From Phaeocystidibacter sp965659415 (GTDB lineage: Bacteria > Bacteroidota > Bacteroidia > Flavobacteriales > Schleiferiaceae), in contig CBFHVA010000003.1 of NCBI GenBank assembly GCA_965659415.1, positions 172,622-236,621 on the forward strand: a stretch of DNA of 64,000 nucleotides. Reading direction: 5' to 3'. The position numbers and the translations under genes were made by a program. Shown piece by piece: positions 44,769 to 54,533 of this stretch. Each line of letters begins with the position of its first letter. The stretch's first letter is position 1. The notes under the pieces were generated by a model that did not search any database, had not been told where the DNA came from, and saw nothing but the letters and a program-made list of their open reading frames with translations.

Positions 44769-45161
44769 TTACAGATGATTGCGGATAGAATCAGCAATCT
44801 CCGCCCACTCAGCCTCATAAAAGGACAATCGTGTATTGCCAAAATTCAAATCGCTTTCTACATCAATTGGTATGAGATGCACATGAGCATGAGGAACTTC
44901 TAAACCTAAAACAGCCACACCTACTCGCACGCAATCAATGCTCTTTTCCATAGCCTGGCCAATTCGGTACGCCAAGTCCATTACTTGGTCGTAATCCTCT
45001 TTTGGAAGATCGAACAACTTGTCTACCTCCTTCTTAGGGACGACGAGTGTATGTCCTCTTTTAAGTGGACGAATATCTAAAAAAGCAATGGCGAAATCCG
45101 TTTCTGCCACTTTGTGACAAGGAATTTCGCCATTAATAATCTTGGTGAAAATGGAAGCCAT
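44769..45161 (-). CDS. HIT family hydrolase
   Basis: A 130-residue histidine-triad protein (Hint/HinT branch) with SIFTKIINGEIPCHKV, FLDIRPLKRGHTLVVPKK and the catalytic HAHVHLIPI triad. HinT members hydrolyse adenosine phosphoramidates. It sits seven bases after greA and is a common pair in Bacteroidota. Start ATG at 45161. Confidence 0.93.
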   Translation of the reverse strand: MASIFTKIINGEIPCHKVAETDFAIAFLDIRPLKRGHTLVVPKKEVDKLFDLPKEDYDQVMDLAYRIGQAMEKSIDCVRVGVAVLGLEVPHAHVHLIPIDVESDLNFGNTRLSFYEAEWAEIADSIRNHL

Positions 45162-45168
45162 GAAGTAC

Positions 45169-45642
45169 TTATCTGGTGATTTCTAGTACTTCGAATTTAA
45201 TGGTTCCATTTGGAACTTGAATTTCAGCAATATCGCCAACACTTTTTCCGAGCAATCCTTTGCCAATTGGAGAGGTAACTGAAATTTTACCTGCCTTAAG
45301 GTCTGCTTCCTTCTCGCTCACTAGTGTGTAGGTCATAGTTTGACCGTTCGCTTGATTCTTAATCTTCACATTCGAAAGAACGAGCGCTTTAGATGTGTCT
45401 AATTGAGACTCATCAATAATTCGGGCATTAGAAAGCTCTTCCTCCAATTTGGAGATCTTCAATTCGAGCAGTCCTTGAGCCTCTTTGGCCGCATCGTATT
45501 CAGCATTCTCAGAGAGGTCACCTTTATCCCTTGCCTCCGCAATTTGTTGGGAAATCTTAGGGCGTTCAACGGACTTCATCTGCTCCAATTCCTTGCGAAG
45601 CTTATTAAGACCTTCTTCTGTATAGTATGATACTTGTGACAT
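45169..45642 (-). CDS. greA: Transcription elongation factor GreA
   Basis: GreA rescues paused RNA polymerase by stimulating cleavage of backtracked RNA. The 157-residue protein (ATG at 45642) starts MSQVSYYTEEGLNKLRKELE and has the coiled coil with EARDKGDLSENAEYDAAKE, whose tip Asp/Glu pair enters the secondary channel, and a C-terminal FKBP-like domain ending GTIKFEVLEITR. The longer frame runs 14 codons upstream through the leader hairpin and is rejected. Confidence 0.96.
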   Translation of the reverse strand: MSQVSYYTEEGLNKLRKELEQMKSVERPKISQQIAEARDKGDLSENAEYDAAKEAQGLLELKISKLEEELSNARIIDESQLDTSKALVLSNVKIKNQANGQTMTYTLVSEKEADLKAGKISVTSPIGKGLLGKSVGDIAEIQVPNGTIKFEVLEITR

Positions 45643-45660
45643 AGCTGTATTATTAAAAGC

Positions 45661-45686
45661 AAATGAGACCGATACCGGTCTCATTT
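45661..45686 (-). other. Perfect stem-loop in the greA leader
   Basis: An 11-bp perfect inverted repeat (AAATGAGACCG with CGGTCTCATTT, loop of four) lies 18 bases before the greA ATG and begins within a few bases of the expected transcript start. After it comes GCTTTTAATAAT, a weak T run. It could protect the 5' end or act as an attenuator. Confidence 0.65.
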
Positions 45687-45693
45687 AGCTTTA

Positions 45694-45701
45694 CAAATAT
45701 A
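45694..45701 (-). promoter_or_regulatory. -7 element of greA-HIT
   Basis: Minus strand TATATTTG, perfect TAnnTTTG; transcript start expected near 45688-45690. Confidence 0.55.
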
Positions 45702-45749
45702 CGATTTCACTGCATTACATCAGCCTGCAGTTATACGTGTTGTACTCAA

Positions 45750-46784
45750 TTATAGGCTAATAGCTGCTCCAATAGTATGAATACCGTTGAATTGATTTGT
45801 CATGCGATAGGCGTAATCAAATCTAAAGTTGGTGTTTCCGAAGGGAGCATTGAACGTGATACCCGCCGTAGGACCTGTCAACGCTGTGGTTACACGGTCA
45901 TCAGCACGGTTATCGTTGATGCGATAGCCCAAGCGAACCCCTAACCATGAACGGAAGCCATACTCCAATCCAATCAAGTAGTTATCCTTTTCAAAAGAGT
46001 TGGAAACGAAAGCTGCATTGATGGTCAAACGGTGAATTTCTTCTTCAATGTTCCAGTCATATGATCCTCCTATGGCCAATTGAGTAGGCAATTCGAATTC
46101 AGCTGAACGTGACTGGAAGCTTTGCGTATAACCTCCCTGAGGAACAGGAAGAGCAATGTCCAAACCGTCTCCATTGTAACCGAAAGCAGGTCCAACGTTC
46201 TTTAACGTAACGCCAAATTTAAACTCATCAAGTTCACCAGCTACGTATTGAACCCCTGCATCGATGCCCACACCTGTAGCGTTTAGGTTCGAGATGTTGG
46301 AGTTAAATACCTTCACATTGATACCCCCGTAGATGTTATCGGTAAACTTCTGAGCATAGCCCAAACCGAAAACGATAGCGCTCGGCGAAATTGTACCAGC
46401 TCCACCATCAGGAAGGTCTTCAGTAGTGATTTCCCACTCACCGTAATCAAACGATTGAATAGAAAGGCTCATCACCCCACCATCACTGACGCGTTGTGCA
46501 ATGCCCCCGCTGTTCACGGAAATATCGGCACCAACCAACCATTGTGTATTGGAGAAGGCAACCTCCGTACCGTCGGTAAAGGCGATACCCGCAATGTTCA
46601 TGAATGAGGCCTCCAAACCGCGAGCACTCGCAACATTGGAATTGGCAAATCCAGAACTACCAGCCCAAGGGTTGATCAACAATTCGCTTGCACCTGCTGA
46701 ACCGGCGCGCTGAGGGTTGCCGGCAAATGCCGCGGTAGAAGCTACCGCGACAGCCAACAATGTGCTATATACTGATTTTCTCAT
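45750..46784 (-). CDS. PorV/PorQ-family outer-membrane barrel protein
   Basis: A 344-residue protein related to PorV and PorQ, 14-strand barrels of the FadL type that collect proteins leaving the type IX translocon. It has a signal peptide (to AFAG, about 22), the family opener NPQRAGSAGASELLINPWAGSSG, many GVGY-like strands, and ends in a barrel strand (IHTIGAAISL). It is the last gene of the trio with the giant secreted protein and the 1212-residue receptor. The frame starts with TTG at 46790, but ATG at 46784 gives the clean signal peptide. A dedicated shuttle for the 1342-residue product is likely but not shown. Confidence 0.82.
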   Translation of the reverse strand: MRKSVYSTLLAVAVASTAAFAGNPQRAGSAGASELLINPWAGSSGFANSNVASARGLEASFMNIAGIAFTDGTEVAFSNTQWLVGADISVNSGGIAQRVSDGGVMSLSIQSFDYGEWEITTEDLPDGGAGTISPSAIVFGLGYAQKFTDNIYGGINVKVFNSNISNLNATGVGIDAGVQYVAGELDEFKFGVTLKNVGPAFGYNGDGLDIALPVPQGGYTQSFQSRSAEFELPTQLAIGGSYDWNIEEEIHRLTINAAFVSNSFEKDNYLIGLEYGFRSWLGVRLGYRINDNRADDRVTTALTGPTAGITFNAPFGNTNFRFDYAYRMTNQFNGIHTIGAAISL

Positions 46785-46812
46785 AGTCAAAATTCGTAGA
46801 TCTTAATATCCC

Positions 46813-49800
46813 TTAGAATGCATTCAAGTCAACTGGACGAAGGGCTCCGTACCATTTCAAAATGGCCTCACCAATCTCACCAGCATCCACGTGAATGATA
46901 TACACTCCACTTGCAATAGGAACACCGTAATCGTTTGTCAAGTCCCAAGCCAACCAAGTAGATGAGTTGTTCTTGTTAATCTGACGAACGAGTGTACCGT
47001 TTGTACTGAAGATGGAAATGGTACATTCCTGTGGTAGGTTGGTAATCTTAACTTGATTCTCCAACTGAGATGTTTCATATGCGCTACGTGCATAGTATGG
47101 ATTAGGAACAACTCGAATATTATCCAATTCATTAGATGCCACAGTACTCTGATTCTTCTGTGTTGCAAAGTCAGTAGTACTGAATTCGTACAATGGCTCG
47201 CCACCATTCTGTGGAGATGTTCCCGCCGGTTGGTAGTTACCATAAGGGCGGTTCATTCTCAAGCTTGTGCGAACTTCACTTGGCATATTCGTATAAGGAT
47301 CCATGTCCTGATATGAAGGTGTTGTCAGCGGAATATTCACATACATACATCCTTGGAAAATGGCACGCTTGTTAATGGCTGAACCGATATTCTCGAACTC
47401 GTTGTACATCGGATTATCCGCTGGATTATCACCTTTGTAAGAGATGTCCGTTGGCGTAATACCGCGAATAACGGTTGGTGCCCAAACATATACATAGTGC
47501 TGACCTCCGAATCGGAAACCACCTGTGATGTTATCACCTGGAGATACCGCCACAGTTGAAGTAGGGTTCCACAACATATCGTCTCCTCGGTCACCAGCCA
47601 TCCAGCTGTTTTCACCGAATGCCATGTTCAAGCGCTGACCTGTTTCTACGTCAATCGCGTAACCAGGGAAGTAACTCCAGCCTCGGTTAGCAGGATCGCG
47701 AACGAGCTGTCCGTTATCCAATCTCCAACCTTCAGCATCTCTCAAGTCGAGTTTATTTGCATTTCCTTGCGTCAACGCAGGATCCTCACCTAATTCCAAT
47801 ACAGGAACGCGAGTCCACATTGAAGGGTCATCTGTATAGATGATATCCACACTGTGAAGATCTCTTACATTCATCCGGGCACCGATATTACCTACAATGG
47901 AATCAGAAGGTCCCATACCGAATACGGCGAATCCAGAAGCCGTACCTCTACCTAAGAAGCTTGAGTAGTAGAATGGAGCCCAAGTACCCCCAACCATATC
48001 CTCGTAGAACTGTCTAGGGTCTCCAGAGAAATCAGGATACAACTCCGCAGGTGGTTCTGTTGCTACCGTATTGGTACCAGCTAGAATCCAGTTGAATGGA
48101 GTATAGCTGTCATCGTCTGGCACACCCGACAACCATGCTTCGGTTGGATCAGCGAAGGTCTGAGACGCGCTGATGATACCGTTATTAAACACACCATTGG
48201 TGTCATTACCCGGCTGACGCACATTCTCAACAGTTACTGAAATACCCAATTCTGGAATGATTTGCTCATTTAGGAATCCGATGTTTCTGCGAGAGAAAAT
48301 CGTATCAGTGGGCGTGTAAAGTTCCCAATTGGCATCGTTATCCGAACCGTCGAAACGCATTAGGAAATCACCTGCAGGTACGTTGCGTGGGTCAACAATC
48401 TTCACGTTAACGGGACCACGACCTGGGAGGTAGGTAGCACGTTCGGCGTTGTAATCGCGAACAACTTCGCTTTCCGTAGCCGCATCAAGGGCCAAATCGA
48501 TACCCGAGTTACCCATACCTTCAATACGTGTAATCTCGATACCATCACCGTAGTTGGCGTTTAACGTCATACCGTCGTTCTCAGCCTCGGTGCGGTGAGG
48601 AATACCGGTGTAAGTACGAATGTTGTTACGACCTGCCAAGAACGGCTTGCGCTGTCCATCTGGAGAACTCGTAGGATCAAACGGCTCGTACTCATTGTAA
48701 GCGTAAGCAATTACAGTGAAGTAATACTCCGTATGGTTTCTCAAGGTTCTCACGTCCGTAGCAAAGGCATCTTCGATGATGCTGAACGACATTTCGATAC
48801 CCTCGTTGTTCTCAATCAACGTCATGTTCATTGGGACCAATTGGTTGATATCTGGATCGAGTTCCCAGTTCACCAATTGAGTAACACCATTGCGCACATC
48901 ACACTGAGCAATCAATCTCGACTGCTGCGGATCGTAACGGTCGGCGATTGAAACGTCTTCGTTTGCGAATTGGAAGATTTGGAAACCTTCGAATACATAA
49001 TCGAAGTAGTTCGGGTCATCTTGAAGAATTTCCGCTTCCGTTTTCCCTGGTGGAACTGGAATTAGCGGATCTCTTTCACGGTAATCCAAGTTCAAGTTGT
49101 TTGAGGCGTTGCCATACTCTAGGGTAACAACAAGCTCTTGATCTAACTCAATAAGCTCGATATTCGGAGCATCCGGACCGTTCAATACTTGGAAACAGTT
49201 ATCGAATAATTGCTGTGCTTTGTCATCAGCAATAATCACTTCCTCAACAGAAGCGAACAAGTCTTCACGCTGGAAGTTACGCTCCCAAACTACACCCGTA
49301 GTAATGAAGTTCAAGGCACCTGGAGCCAAGGAGAACGGACCAGCATTGTGCAAACCACGCTTATCCTCTTGGTTAGATGGCGACTCATACCAGTTCTGAG
49401 AAGAAGTTGGATCCGTAACTCCAGTAGTATCAAATGTACTACCCGGGTAAGCGAACAATGTAGCCAAACCTGATCCGTCAGGCGTATAGCCATCACCGTT
49501 GTTTGTGTTACCTGGTCCACTTGGATTTTCAACAACCAATGGGTTACCGTTCTTCCAACGGCTACGCATATAGTTGTAGAATTCTGCAGCTGAGTTCGGG
49601 TTACCTGAGGCAGGATCACCCGTGTTGTTGTAGTACATGAAGCCTGACATGATGATACGTTCGTTACGTCCAACCGCAGGATCCTCAGCGACACAGTTAC
49701 CGTTTTCATCGCGGATACCATCCACACAACCGTCACGGTCGTTGTCAATGCCATCAAAGTAATCAGCAAACGGACCTTGGAAGAAGTCAAATCCAACAGC

Positions 49801-50841
49801 AGGAGGGTAAGTACCGTATCCAAACGGACCTTCATCTTCCGCATCAGAGTTGTAACAGTATCCCAATCCACGTGGAATATCACAACCAATGATATCATCC
49901 TGAGCAAATCCCAAATCCGGATCGAACCAAGTAGAGAAGTACGTATTGGTCAAGCGGAAAGTCGACTTGTTAATGATACGATAGTTGTTAAATGTCATGT
50001 TGTTGATTTCGTCGTTCGTGGTGAACGCGAAAGCTTGTGCGCGAATCTCGAAACCAAGCGCTCCGGCCTGCGTTTCCGAGTGTACGTTACCACGGTCGTT
50101 GTATACCCACCAGATGGTTTGGTCGCCGTAAAGAAGATCTACTTCTTTCAGCTGACAATCGAATGAACGATCGAGGTCATACGCCGGATAATCAATGAAT
50201 GGATCATACAATTGATCGCCATCACGATCGATGAAAGGAGCAAGGCGGAACGGCAACTCACCGTCAACACCGTGAGCCGGCCAGTTGATGATAATATCTG
50301 GGATATTGCTCTCGTAGCCTGGGAATTCTGTAGCCGCATCACAATCTGGGTCATCGATACACTCTAACCAAGCCTTGTGAATGTCAACTTCTGCACGGTG
50401 GATAATCCAGTGACGGTCATACTTGTCACAGATATCCTTTGTTACAGTAGCCAATCCATCCGTAGAAAGTGGACCAGGCCAGTAGTCGTTACCACGCTGA
50501 CGATACGTCATTGCAGCCAACTTGAGCTGGTTACCTTCATCCACACCACCGAGCCAAAGAGCACCGGCAAACATAGAGTGACGGTTTGAACCCTTAGGCA
50601 CCTCATAGCGCGCTTGGTTCAAGTCCCACCACATGTCACCACCACCGAGGATGGTTGCGCGGACGTTGTTGATATTGAGGTCGGATTGTGCCTGAGCCGG
50701 CTGACACAGTTCCTCTACCGTTTTATTGGAGCTCTCAGTCTTCCCAGAACCCGATGGGAGTCCAGGAATTTCGCGAGCCTCTGCGGACATAACCGCAAAG
50801 ATGCTGAGAATCCAAGGTAAGATGCGCAGATCTTTCTTCAT
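46813..50841 (-). CDS. 1342-residue secreted surface protein with type IX-like C-terminal domain
   Basis: No named family is recognised. Signal peptide (to AEA, about 22), Cys-bearing N terminus (CQPAQAQSDL), then a long region with Asp-rich calcium-like loops (DRDGDQLYDPFID near 208-220, DGIDNDRDGCVDG near 365-377), many Trp and Tyr residues, Ig-like strands, and a final beta-sandwich of about 95 residues (VVPNPYYA start, ISIFSTNGTLVRQI, DYGVPIASGVYIIHV) that matches type IX sorting domains in form. It ends KWYGALRPVDLNAF, without the usual basic last strand. Same operon as the 50869 receptor (27-base gap) and the PorV-like gene (22 or 28 bases). Confidence 0.7.
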   Translation of the reverse strand: MKKDLRILPWILSIFAVMSAEAREIPGLPSGSGKTESSNKTVEELCQPAQAQSDLNINNVRATILGGGDMWWDLNQARYEVPKGSNRHSMFAGALWLGGVDEGNQLKLAAMTYRQRGNDYWPGPLSTDGLATVTKDICDKYDRHWIIHRAEVDIHKAWLECIDDPDCDAATEFPGYESNIPDIIINWPAHGVDGELPFRLAPFIDRDGDQLYDPFIDYPAYDLDRSFDCQLKEVDLLYGDQTIWWVYNDRGNVHSETQAGALGFEIRAQAFAFTTNDEINNMTFNNYRIINKSTFRLTNTYFSTWFDPDLGFAQDDIIGCDIPRGLGYCYNSDAEDEGPFGYGTYPPAVGFDFFQGPFADYFDGIDNDRDGCVDGIRDENGNCVAEDPAVGRNERIIMSGFMYYNNTGDPASGNPNSAAEFYNYMRSRWKNGNPLVVENPSGPGNTNNGDGYTPDGSGLATLFAYPGSTFDTTGVTDPTSSQNWYESPSNQEDKRGLHNAGPFSLAPGALNFITTGVVWERNFQREDLFASVEEVIIADDKAQQLFDNCFQVLNGPDAPNIELIELDQELVVTLEYGNASNNLNLDYRERDPLIPVPPGKTEAEILQDDPNYFDYVFEGFQIFQFANEDVSIADRYDPQQSRLIAQCDVRNGVTQLVNWELDPDINQLVPMNMTLIENNEGIEMSFSIIEDAFATDVRTLRNHTEYYFTVIAYAYNEYEPFDPTSSPDGQRKPFLAGRNNIRTYTGIPHRTEAENDGMTLNANYGDGIEITRIEGMGNSGIDLALDAATESEVVRDYNAERATYLPGRGPVNVKIVDPRNVPAGDFLMRFDGSDNDANWELYTPTDTIFSRRNIGFLNEQIIPELGISVTVENVRQPGNDTNGVFNNGIISASQTFADPTEAWLSGVPDDDSYTPFNWILAGTNTVATEPPAELYPDFSGDPRQFYEDMVGGTWAPFYYSSFLGRGTASGFAVFGMGPSDSIVGNIGARMNVRDLHSVDIIYTDDPSMWTRVPVLELGEDPALTQGNANKLDLRDAEGWRLDNGQLVRDPANRGWSYFPGYAIDVETGQRLNMAFGENSWMAGDRGDDMLWNPTSTVAVSPGDNITGGFRFGGQHYVYVWAPTVIRGITPTDISYKGDNPADNPMYNEFENIGSAINKRAIFQGCMYVNIPLTTPSYQDMDPYTNMPSEVRTSLRMNRPYGNYQPAGTSPQNGGEPLYEFSTTDFATQKNQSTVASNELDNIRVVPNPYYARSAYETSQLENQVKITNLPQECTISIFSTNGTLVRQINKNNSSTWLAWDLTNDYGVPIASGVYIIHVDAGEIGEAILKWYGALRPVDLNAF

Positions 50842-50868
50842 GATACTATCGCTTTTAGTTCTTGCTGA

Positions 50869-53800
50869 TTAGAAGTTGTACTTAAGACCTAGACGGATAC
50901 GACGAGGTAGTGTATAGTTGAAAGGAGAGTTTACCGCTACGTTGTACAGGTCAGCATAAGACTGAGCATCTGCACGGAACGCAATGGAAGTCTGTCCCTG
51001 AGGGGATGCCAACCAACCATCATCGTCTGGAGCACCAGTAAAGGCATACACATTCAATACGTTTCTCGTATCGAAGAGGTTGAGTACCGCCACGTAAACT
51101 TCGAATGTTTGACCATTACCAACATCCCAAGCTTTGTTCACGGTCATGTCTACAGCGAAGATCCACGGTTGACGAGAACCGTTAATCTGTCCGTCCAATG
51201 GAACGCCGCTAGCTCCGTCCGTCAATTCAAACGCACGTACACGAGCTGAGTAAGGAGTACCTGATGATGCACGAGCAAGGAAGTTTACACCTGCATTGCT
51301 GAACACGTTGGTATTCCACCAAACTGGTCCATTGTAGTTTCTTCCTGATCCATAACGGTAATCGATACTCGCTGTCACCTGGTGACGCGTATCGAAGTCC
51401 AATGGAAGGATGTAACGGAGGTTAGGCTGACCTGAACGTGCTAGGTTGGCACCAGAGTTCGGACCTGAACCTGAACCATCCGCAAATTGCAAGGTATAGT
51501 TGGCGTTAATTAAGAGATTGTTCGTACGACGAAGTTCGTAGCCGATAATGAAACCTTTCACCGTAGAGAAGTCACGGTTACCATAAGTCACATAAGTAAT
51601 CGGATAGGCTTCGTTGATGCTTACCGTTTGAATCAAGTCGCGCTGCTCTTTATAGAATGCAGACAAGTTCAATACGGAAGTTTTAGTTAGTACCTGCTGG
51701 AAACCAATTTCGTAATCGGTTGTGCGCTGTGGTAACAAGTTTGGATTCGCCAAGAAACCAGAGTTGTTCAAGATATCCAACTGCATGTAGTCGAATGGAT
51801 TGAAACGACCCAATCCTGGGCTTGGACGCTGAACCAAGATGTCGTAGTGTGCAAAGAATGCCGCCTCATCTGTAATAGGGAAACGGAATGATACACGTGG
51901 TGAGAAGGTAACCTGAGGAGTGTAGTCTTCAAATCCGTCCGCAGTCAATTCCGGACGACCGTTTGAAGTAGCTCCGATTACGTATGGCTGAGCCTGACCA
52001 CCAGAGATATCGGCGATGTCTTTCGGGTTAGCCAATGGATCACCTTGCGCGTCGAACCACTGATCACCATCACGGTATCCCGTAATCGCTGTAGGGTTGG
52101 TCACGTCGTTTACATATACCACATACTCGTCGCCAATGGAATTTGGAATTTCTCCGCCCAGCGACATTCCACGAACCTCACCGGCTGTTCTAGCTGGGTA
52201 AAGCGTATATGGATCTTTCAAAACAGGCTGGTTAGCATCGAAACGGTCGATACGAACACCTACGTTGAAGTTCAAGTTTCTGAAAGAGAAACGGTCTTGG
52301 ATATAACCCGCAATGTAAAGTGGCTGGAAGGCCGCGATCGGACGAGTGAAGTTGCCGTTCTCATCTCTTGCTGTAAAGAAGTCGTTGAGCGTTGGATTAC
52401 CTGACTGGATATTACCCAAGTAATCATAACCGAAGTAAGAAACGTACTGAGTACCTCCCACGTTCACCAATTCATCGGCGCTAAACATATCCAAGCTGAA
52501 GAAATCAGGATCGTATGCGTCGATATCTACCCAATCTGTCCCGTTTGGATCAAGACCAAGAGCAGAACGCACGTTTCTATCAAATGTACGTGGCACACCA
52601 GGGTCATACGCGCGGTTGTAATTGATGGTATCTTGGAATACGCCATTCTCATCGTACACGAGGATTGGGTTATCCAAGTCCAACTGCAAAATGGCCTGGT
52701 TCTGAAGTAGACGCATCTGAGTCCACAAGCCATTCGCACCAAGACCATATCCACGGTCGATACGTTGCTCGAACTCGAAACCTGCCGTCAAGTAATGTGA
52801 TTCTTCTGAGTTTTCCTTGTTTACGATCTGGAAAGTAGTTTGAGCAGTTACACGGAACTGAGAGTTGCGTGAGCGGTTGTAACCTGATTGGTTCGTTCCT
52901 ACTGCTTGGAACAATCCGTAAATCGATTCAGGATTGTCACCATTGATCAAACCTCCACCCTGACGAATGTTGTTCAGGTTGAACGTGTTATTGATGATTC
53001 TGCCATCGTCTACAAAACGATAGTAAGCTGACGTATAGTTCGAACGAACTGGGTTGTACTCGCTAGGGTTGAAGTGAACCGCAGTATCTTGGAATAGCTG
53101 CTGCACCCATGCGGTGATTCCTGTTTGCTCGTCTTGAGTATACGTGTAAAAACGTTGTTGGAATGTAGTGAAGTTACCAATGTGACCGTAGCGGAAAACA
53201 TTGTCTTGATGAATCGGATCCCAAGTTCTGCGGTTGTTACGCGTGTAATCCACCTGAACACTGTAGAAGATGTTTTGGAAAGATGAACTTGAATCTGTTT
53301 GGAAACTCTGTGTGAATCTTGCAAAACCTGAGATATCACTTCCAATGGACTCAGAGTTATTATTCCAGTTCATCAATGAACTCGCAAATCCACCGTTCAT
53401 TCCGCGGCTGTAATTGAAACGACCACCGAGTACGAGGCTGGTAGTTTGACTGGTCAAAATGTTGACACTACCGTTCACACGAACCTGACGTGTATCCACA
53501 TTCAAACGCGCCGGGATTTCTTCCAAATCAGAACTGCGCAAGAAGTTACCCTCATTGAGTACACCCTGACCTACGTTTGAAGGACGAAGCGGTGTTTCTT
53601 CCATGGCCGAAAGCACGTCCTCGCGAACACGCATTGGCGTCACTCCAAATGGACGTGGCTCATACTGATATTCAAATTCCGTAGCCAACAAGAATCCCAC
53701 AACGGTTCTTTCGCCGCGCTTCCAAATTGGACCACCCAAAGTAAGGGCCGCCAAGTTGTAGTGCTGCCAATCCAAGAACGGAGAAGAGGAAAGCAATTCC

Positions 53801-54507
53801 ACTCCGCCGAAATATTCCGGAGCTGGTCCTCGCGTCGTAATGTTCGTGATGCCACCAACGGCATCACCATACTGAGCAGGAGTACCACCTGTGATTACTT
53901 CTACTTGGTCGATGGCCGCACGAGGCACGTTGGAACCTCCACGAACTTTTACACCATCGATAAATACCACGTCGGCATCAGCACGTGAACCACGTGTAAA
54001 GGTAGCAGTACCTTCATCCGCCTGGAATACGGAAGCCGTAACAGACTGGATGGTTCCAATACTACGAGATGATAAGTTGTTAATGGTCTCTTGATCGATT
54101 ACCGTAACCGAGCCCCCTTCTTCCTGAATCAAAGGACGGGTGAAGGTTACGTTCACTTCCTCGAGCTCATTGCCGCTAGAAGAAAGTGTCATCTCCGCAT
54201 TGAGTGGAGTACTCGAGTTACCTCGAATACTTACATCGCTTACACGTAGATTTTGAAATTGTGCTCCACCTACAAACATGACATCGTAGGTGCCAGGAGT
54301 AATCGGGGTGATATTGTATCGACCGTCGAAGTCGGTGATTGCTTTCTTGATCACCTCTTCGCCTTTCATCAGGCGCACTTCGATGTTAAAAGCGGCATCA
54401 CCCGTTTCTTTATCCTTAACAACGCCTCGGAGGCTACCGGGTTGTGTTTGTGCCCAAATTCCGGCGGAAGCAACCACAAGAAGTAGCGTGAGTATTCGTT
54501 TCATCAT
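50869..54507 (-). CDS. Large TonB-dependent receptor heading the envelope trio
   Basis: A 1212-residue outer-membrane receptor. Signal peptide (to WAQ, about 20), carboxypeptidase regulatory-like Ig domain (about 24-105: GVVKDKETGDAAFNIEVRL), plug (about 118-235: GGSVTVIDQETINNLSSRSIGTIQ, then GGSNVPRAAIDQVEVITGG), and a barrel with very long outer loops ending in a Phe strand (RRIRLGLKYNF). The length suits a receptor for large ligands such as proteins or oligosaccharides, as in SusC, but no SusD is present. It is first in the minus-strand operon. Two ATGs in tandem (54507, 54504) are both possible starts. Confidence 0.88.
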   Translation of the reverse strand: MMKRILTLLLVVASAGIWAQTQPGSLRGVVKDKETGDAAFNIEVRLMKGEEVIKKAITDFDGRYNITPITPGTYDVMFVGGAQFQNLRVSDVSIRGNSSTPLNAEMTLSSSGNELEEVNVTFTRPLIQEEGGSVTVIDQETINNLSSRSIGTIQSVTASVFQADEGTATFTRGSRADADVVFIDGVKVRGGSNVPRAAIDQVEVITGGTPAQYGDAVGGITNITTRGPAPEYFGGVELLSSSPFLDWQHYNLAALTLGGPIWKRGERTVVGFLLATEFEYQYEPRPFGVTPMRVREDVLSAMEETPLRPSNVGQGVLNEGNFLRSSDLEEIPARLNVDTRQVRVNGSVNILTSQTTSLVLGGRFNYSRGMNGGFASSLMNWNNNSESIGSDISGFARFTQSFQTDSSSSFQNIFYSVQVDYTRNNRRTWDPIHQDNVFRYGHIGNFTTFQQRFYTYTQDEQTGITAWVQQLFQDTAVHFNPSEYNPVRSNYTSAYYRFVDDGRIINNTFNLNNIRQGGGLINGDNPESIYGLFQAVGTNQSGYNRSRNSQFRVTAQTTFQIVNKENSEESHYLTAGFEFEQRIDRGYGLGANGLWTQMRLLQNQAILQLDLDNPILVYDENGVFQDTINYNRAYDPGVPRTFDRNVRSALGLDPNGTDWVDIDAYDPDFFSLDMFSADELVNVGGTQYVSYFGYDYLGNIQSGNPTLNDFFTARDENGNFTRPIAAFQPLYIAGYIQDRFSFRNLNFNVGVRIDRFDANQPVLKDPYTLYPARTAGEVRGMSLGGEIPNSIGDEYVVYVNDVTNPTAITGYRDGDQWFDAQGDPLANPKDIADISGGQAQPYVIGATSNGRPELTADGFEDYTPQVTFSPRVSFRFPITDEAAFFAHYDILVQRPSPGLGRFNPFDYMQLDILNNSGFLANPNLLPQRTTDYEIGFQQVLTKTSVLNLSAFYKEQRDLIQTVSINEAYPITYVTYGNRDFSTVKGFIIGYELRRTNNLLINANYTLQFADGSGSGPNSGANLARSGQPNLRYILPLDFDTRHQVTASIDYRYGSGRNYNGPVWWNTNVFSNAGVNFLARASSGTPYSARVRAFELTDGASGVPLDGQINGSRQPWIFAVDMTVNKAWDVGNGQTFEVYVAVLNLFDTRNVLNVYAFTGAPDDDGWLASPQGQTSIAFRADAQSYADLYNVAVNSPFNYTLPRRIRLGLKYNF

Positions 54508-54533
54508 ATAGCCAAGTAGTTAAATCAACGTAC

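Noticed and set aside
49311..49907. A 198-codon frame inside the giant secreted protein gene, same strand
   Set aside because: Frame-shifted reading of a gene with a full-length signal peptide and C-terminal domain; Thr/Val/Leu-rich low-complexity translation with no motif.
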